Source of the DNA: Hyphomicrobiales bacterium
GTDB taxonomy: Bacteria > Pseudomonadota > Alphaproteobacteria > Rhizobiales > Rhizobiaceae
NCBI GenBank assembly: GCA_900466605.1
Contig: UBMU01000020.1
Location: forward strand, 36,868 to 100,867
Direction of reading: 5' to 3'
Length of the DNA: 64,000 bases
Shown: positions 62,623 through 64,000 of the stretch, in pieces
How positions within the stretch are numbered: position 1 is the first letter of the stretch
Layout of the letters: each line of letters starts with the position of its first letter
Made by a program: the position numbers and the translations under genes
Notes under the pieces: model-generated
What the model was told of the DNA's origin: nothing
Seen by the model: only the letters and a program-made list of their open reading frames with translations
Databases searched by the model: none

Positions 62623-62740
62623 CCCCAGGCTTTTGCGAGGCTTGCGGCTTTTGCGATTTCGGGCCTGCGTGTCCGCATCGCGCTTGCCGCAGCCGGATGG
62701 CGCGGGCACTCTCCAGCCGACTCGAGGCGAACGATGCGTT

Positions 62741-63838
62741 ATGGCGCAGCTTTTCGCCGCACCCCTGGAGAATGCACGCGTGCTCGCTGTTGAAAAGCGG
62801 ATAGCTATCGGACCTGCCGTTTTGATCGCCACATCAGCGCTGCTGCTTAGTGGTTGCGTGTCTGACAAGAAGGCTGCTGACGCCATGTCCGTCGTAGCCC
62901 CGGCCGAAGCAGCGCAGCACGCTGCTGCAGCAGCCGCGCCGGCCCAACCCGGCTATCGCGATCCCATGGTCGCGAATGCATTGGGCTCTCAGCCCGCGCA
63001 GGCCCCGAATTTGCAGCCGATGGCGGCGGGGTCAGCAGCCTCTGTTCCCGCCAATATCGGCGGCCTGGCGATGCAGTCAACCGGCATCAACGCGCAGGCG
63101 ATGAGCATCTTCTCGATCCGCACCCTGCCGCAGAACAATCCTAGCTCCACCCAGCTGCAACCCGCTGGCGGGAACGCCTACGCGCCGGTTGGCGTCAGCC
63201 CCACACGCTCGAGCGTCTACAGCAGCCAAGTTCCGCTCGATCAGGCCCAGCCAACGCAGCAGGGCCAACCCGTGTTGCCACAGCAGCCCTCTCAGAACAC
63301 GAGCACGCAAAGCGCGCCGGTCCAGAGCGCCTCACTCGCGACGGGAGCGCTGTCGGGCCAAACGATGAATGCGCTCTACAGCGCGCCGAGGCACAACCTG
63401 CTCGGCAGTCTTTCCGGACTTCTGCAAAAAGCCTCCCTGCCCGGCATGACGCGAATTGCGCCCAACGGTCTGCATCTTCAAAACGACAAGGTGGAAGTCG
63501 GCTGCTTCAAGCCGAATCTATTGAATGTGATCAAGGCGGTCGAAACGCACTTCGGCAAGCCGGTTGTCGTTACGTCAGGCTACCGCGACCCGAACCACAA
63601 CCGCATGGTCGGCGGGGCCGAAGAGTCCATGCACAAGACCTGTGACGCGGCAGATATTCAGATCGACGGCGTGTCGAAATGGGACATCGCGAGCTATATC
63701 CGCTCACTGCCTGATCGCGGCGGCGTCGGCACCTACTGCCATACCGACTCTGTCCATCTTGATACGGGAAAAAACCGCGACTGGAACTGGGGTTGCGGCG
63801 GCAGGACGGCTCCGGCGACGATCGCTCGCGCCTTGTAG
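62741..63838 (+). CDS. lipoprotein with C-terminal M15-type peptidase (YcbK/DUF882-like) domain
   Basis: A 365-residue protein with lipobox LLLSGC near residue 45. A long Ala/Gln/Pro/Ser-rich, low-complexity region (about 55-225) probably spans the periplasm. A Peptidase_M15_3-type domain follows (about 235-365) with SGYRDPNHNRMVGGAEESMH, CDAADIQIDG and YCHTDSVHLDTG, giving the His, Asp and His zinc ligands. Such domains cut peptide bridges in peptidoglycan. The start at 62741 is chosen because the signal sequence follows; an in-frame upstream extension is unlikely. It is probably a cell-wall remodelling enzyme. Confidence 0.9.
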   Translation: MAQLFAAPLENARVLAVEKRIAIGPAVLIATSALLLSGCVSDKKAADAMSVVAPAEAAQHAAAAAAPAQPGYRDPMVANALGSQPAQAPNLQPMAAGSAASVPANIGGLAMQSTGINAQAMSIFSIRTLPQNNPSSTQLQPAGGNAYAPVGVSPTRSSVYSSQVPLDQAQPTQQGQPVLPQQPSQNTSTQSAPVQSASLATGALSGQTMNALYSAPRHNLLGSLSGLLQKASLPGMTRIAPNGLHLQNDKVEVGCFKPNLLNVIKAVETHFGKPVVVTSGYRDPNHNRMVGGAEESMHKTCDAADIQIDGVSKWDIASYIRSLPDRGGVGTYCHTDSVHLDTGKNRDWNWGCGGRTAPATIARAL

Positions 63839-64000
63839 CGCCCCACTCCGTCGTTGATAACGCAGCGCCAAGTCTGCATCGATTATTGTCAACACCGACA
63901 AATACCCCATTGATTCGGTTAACATAAACGCGCTTTCGCTCCCGCAAAAAAATCCTGTCATTATTTTGAGAAAAATCGAATTTGCCGCTTGCGGGATTCA

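Overview
The window looks like a stretch of chromosome or large replicon from a Rhizobiaceae-type alphaproteobacterium (Rhizobium/Ensifer-like). The evidence is the rhizobial glycerol ABC operon (glpD-S-T-P-Q-U-V-K), several CUT1 sugar transport parts, an NDUFS4-like complex I accessory subunit, double cold-shock-domain and DUF192 genes, and moderately high GC with GGAG-rich ribosome sites. No rRNA, CRISPR array, phage, transposase or integrase was seen.

Layout. 1-10.4 kb: a truncated FAD oxidoreductase of the dimethylglycine/sarcosine dehydrogenase type, a large MscS channel with DUF3772, a DUF924 protein, a DHA2 drug exporter, acetate kinase facing a CBS-BON protein, and an M20 amidohydrolase divergent from an IclR regulator. 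10.6-13.5 kb: an orphan receiver domain, a phosphoethanolamine transferase and a tyrosine-phosphatase-fold protein. 13.5-22.8 kb: the glycerol catabolic and uptake operon, all on the minus strand. Its promoter carries four CGAA motifs phased at exactly 11 bp, and its two ATPases carry complementary defects that fall in one composite ATP site. 23-25.1 kb: an AraC regulator divergent from a fosmidomycin-resistance-type exporter.

25.2-43.4 kb: an SDR gene, then the most interesting block. A thirteen-gene minus-strand operon (lacI-type regulator, Gfo/Idh/MocA dehydrogenase, family I CoA-transferase, enoyl-CoA hydratase, aldehyde dehydrogenase, CUT1 transporter of four genes, GMC oxidoreductase, SDR, second GMC oxidoreductase, glycerate 2-kinase) lies divergent from a DUF993 gene. 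Near-identical LacI-type palindromes sit at both promoters. Uptake, oxidation, CoA activation and entry as phosphoglycerate can be read from the gene set, but I recognise no published pathway with this combination.

43.5-55 kb: accessory-looking genes. These are a frameshifted EamA transporter, exported alpha/beta hydrolases with a cupin, a VOC protein and a LysR regulator, a DUF1254/DUF1214 protein, a diguanylate cyclase with PAS domain, and an exported ankyrin-cytochrome c fusion with a small secreted partner. 55.2-64 kb: tRNA-Arg(UCU), the NDUFS4-like gene, a second phosphoethanolamine transferase with Ser at the usual Thr nucleophile position, tRNA-Pro(UGG), an exported alpha/beta hydrolase, a DipZ-like thiol-redox protein, DUF192, a double cold-shock protein, glyoxalase I and a lipoprotein M15-type peptidase.
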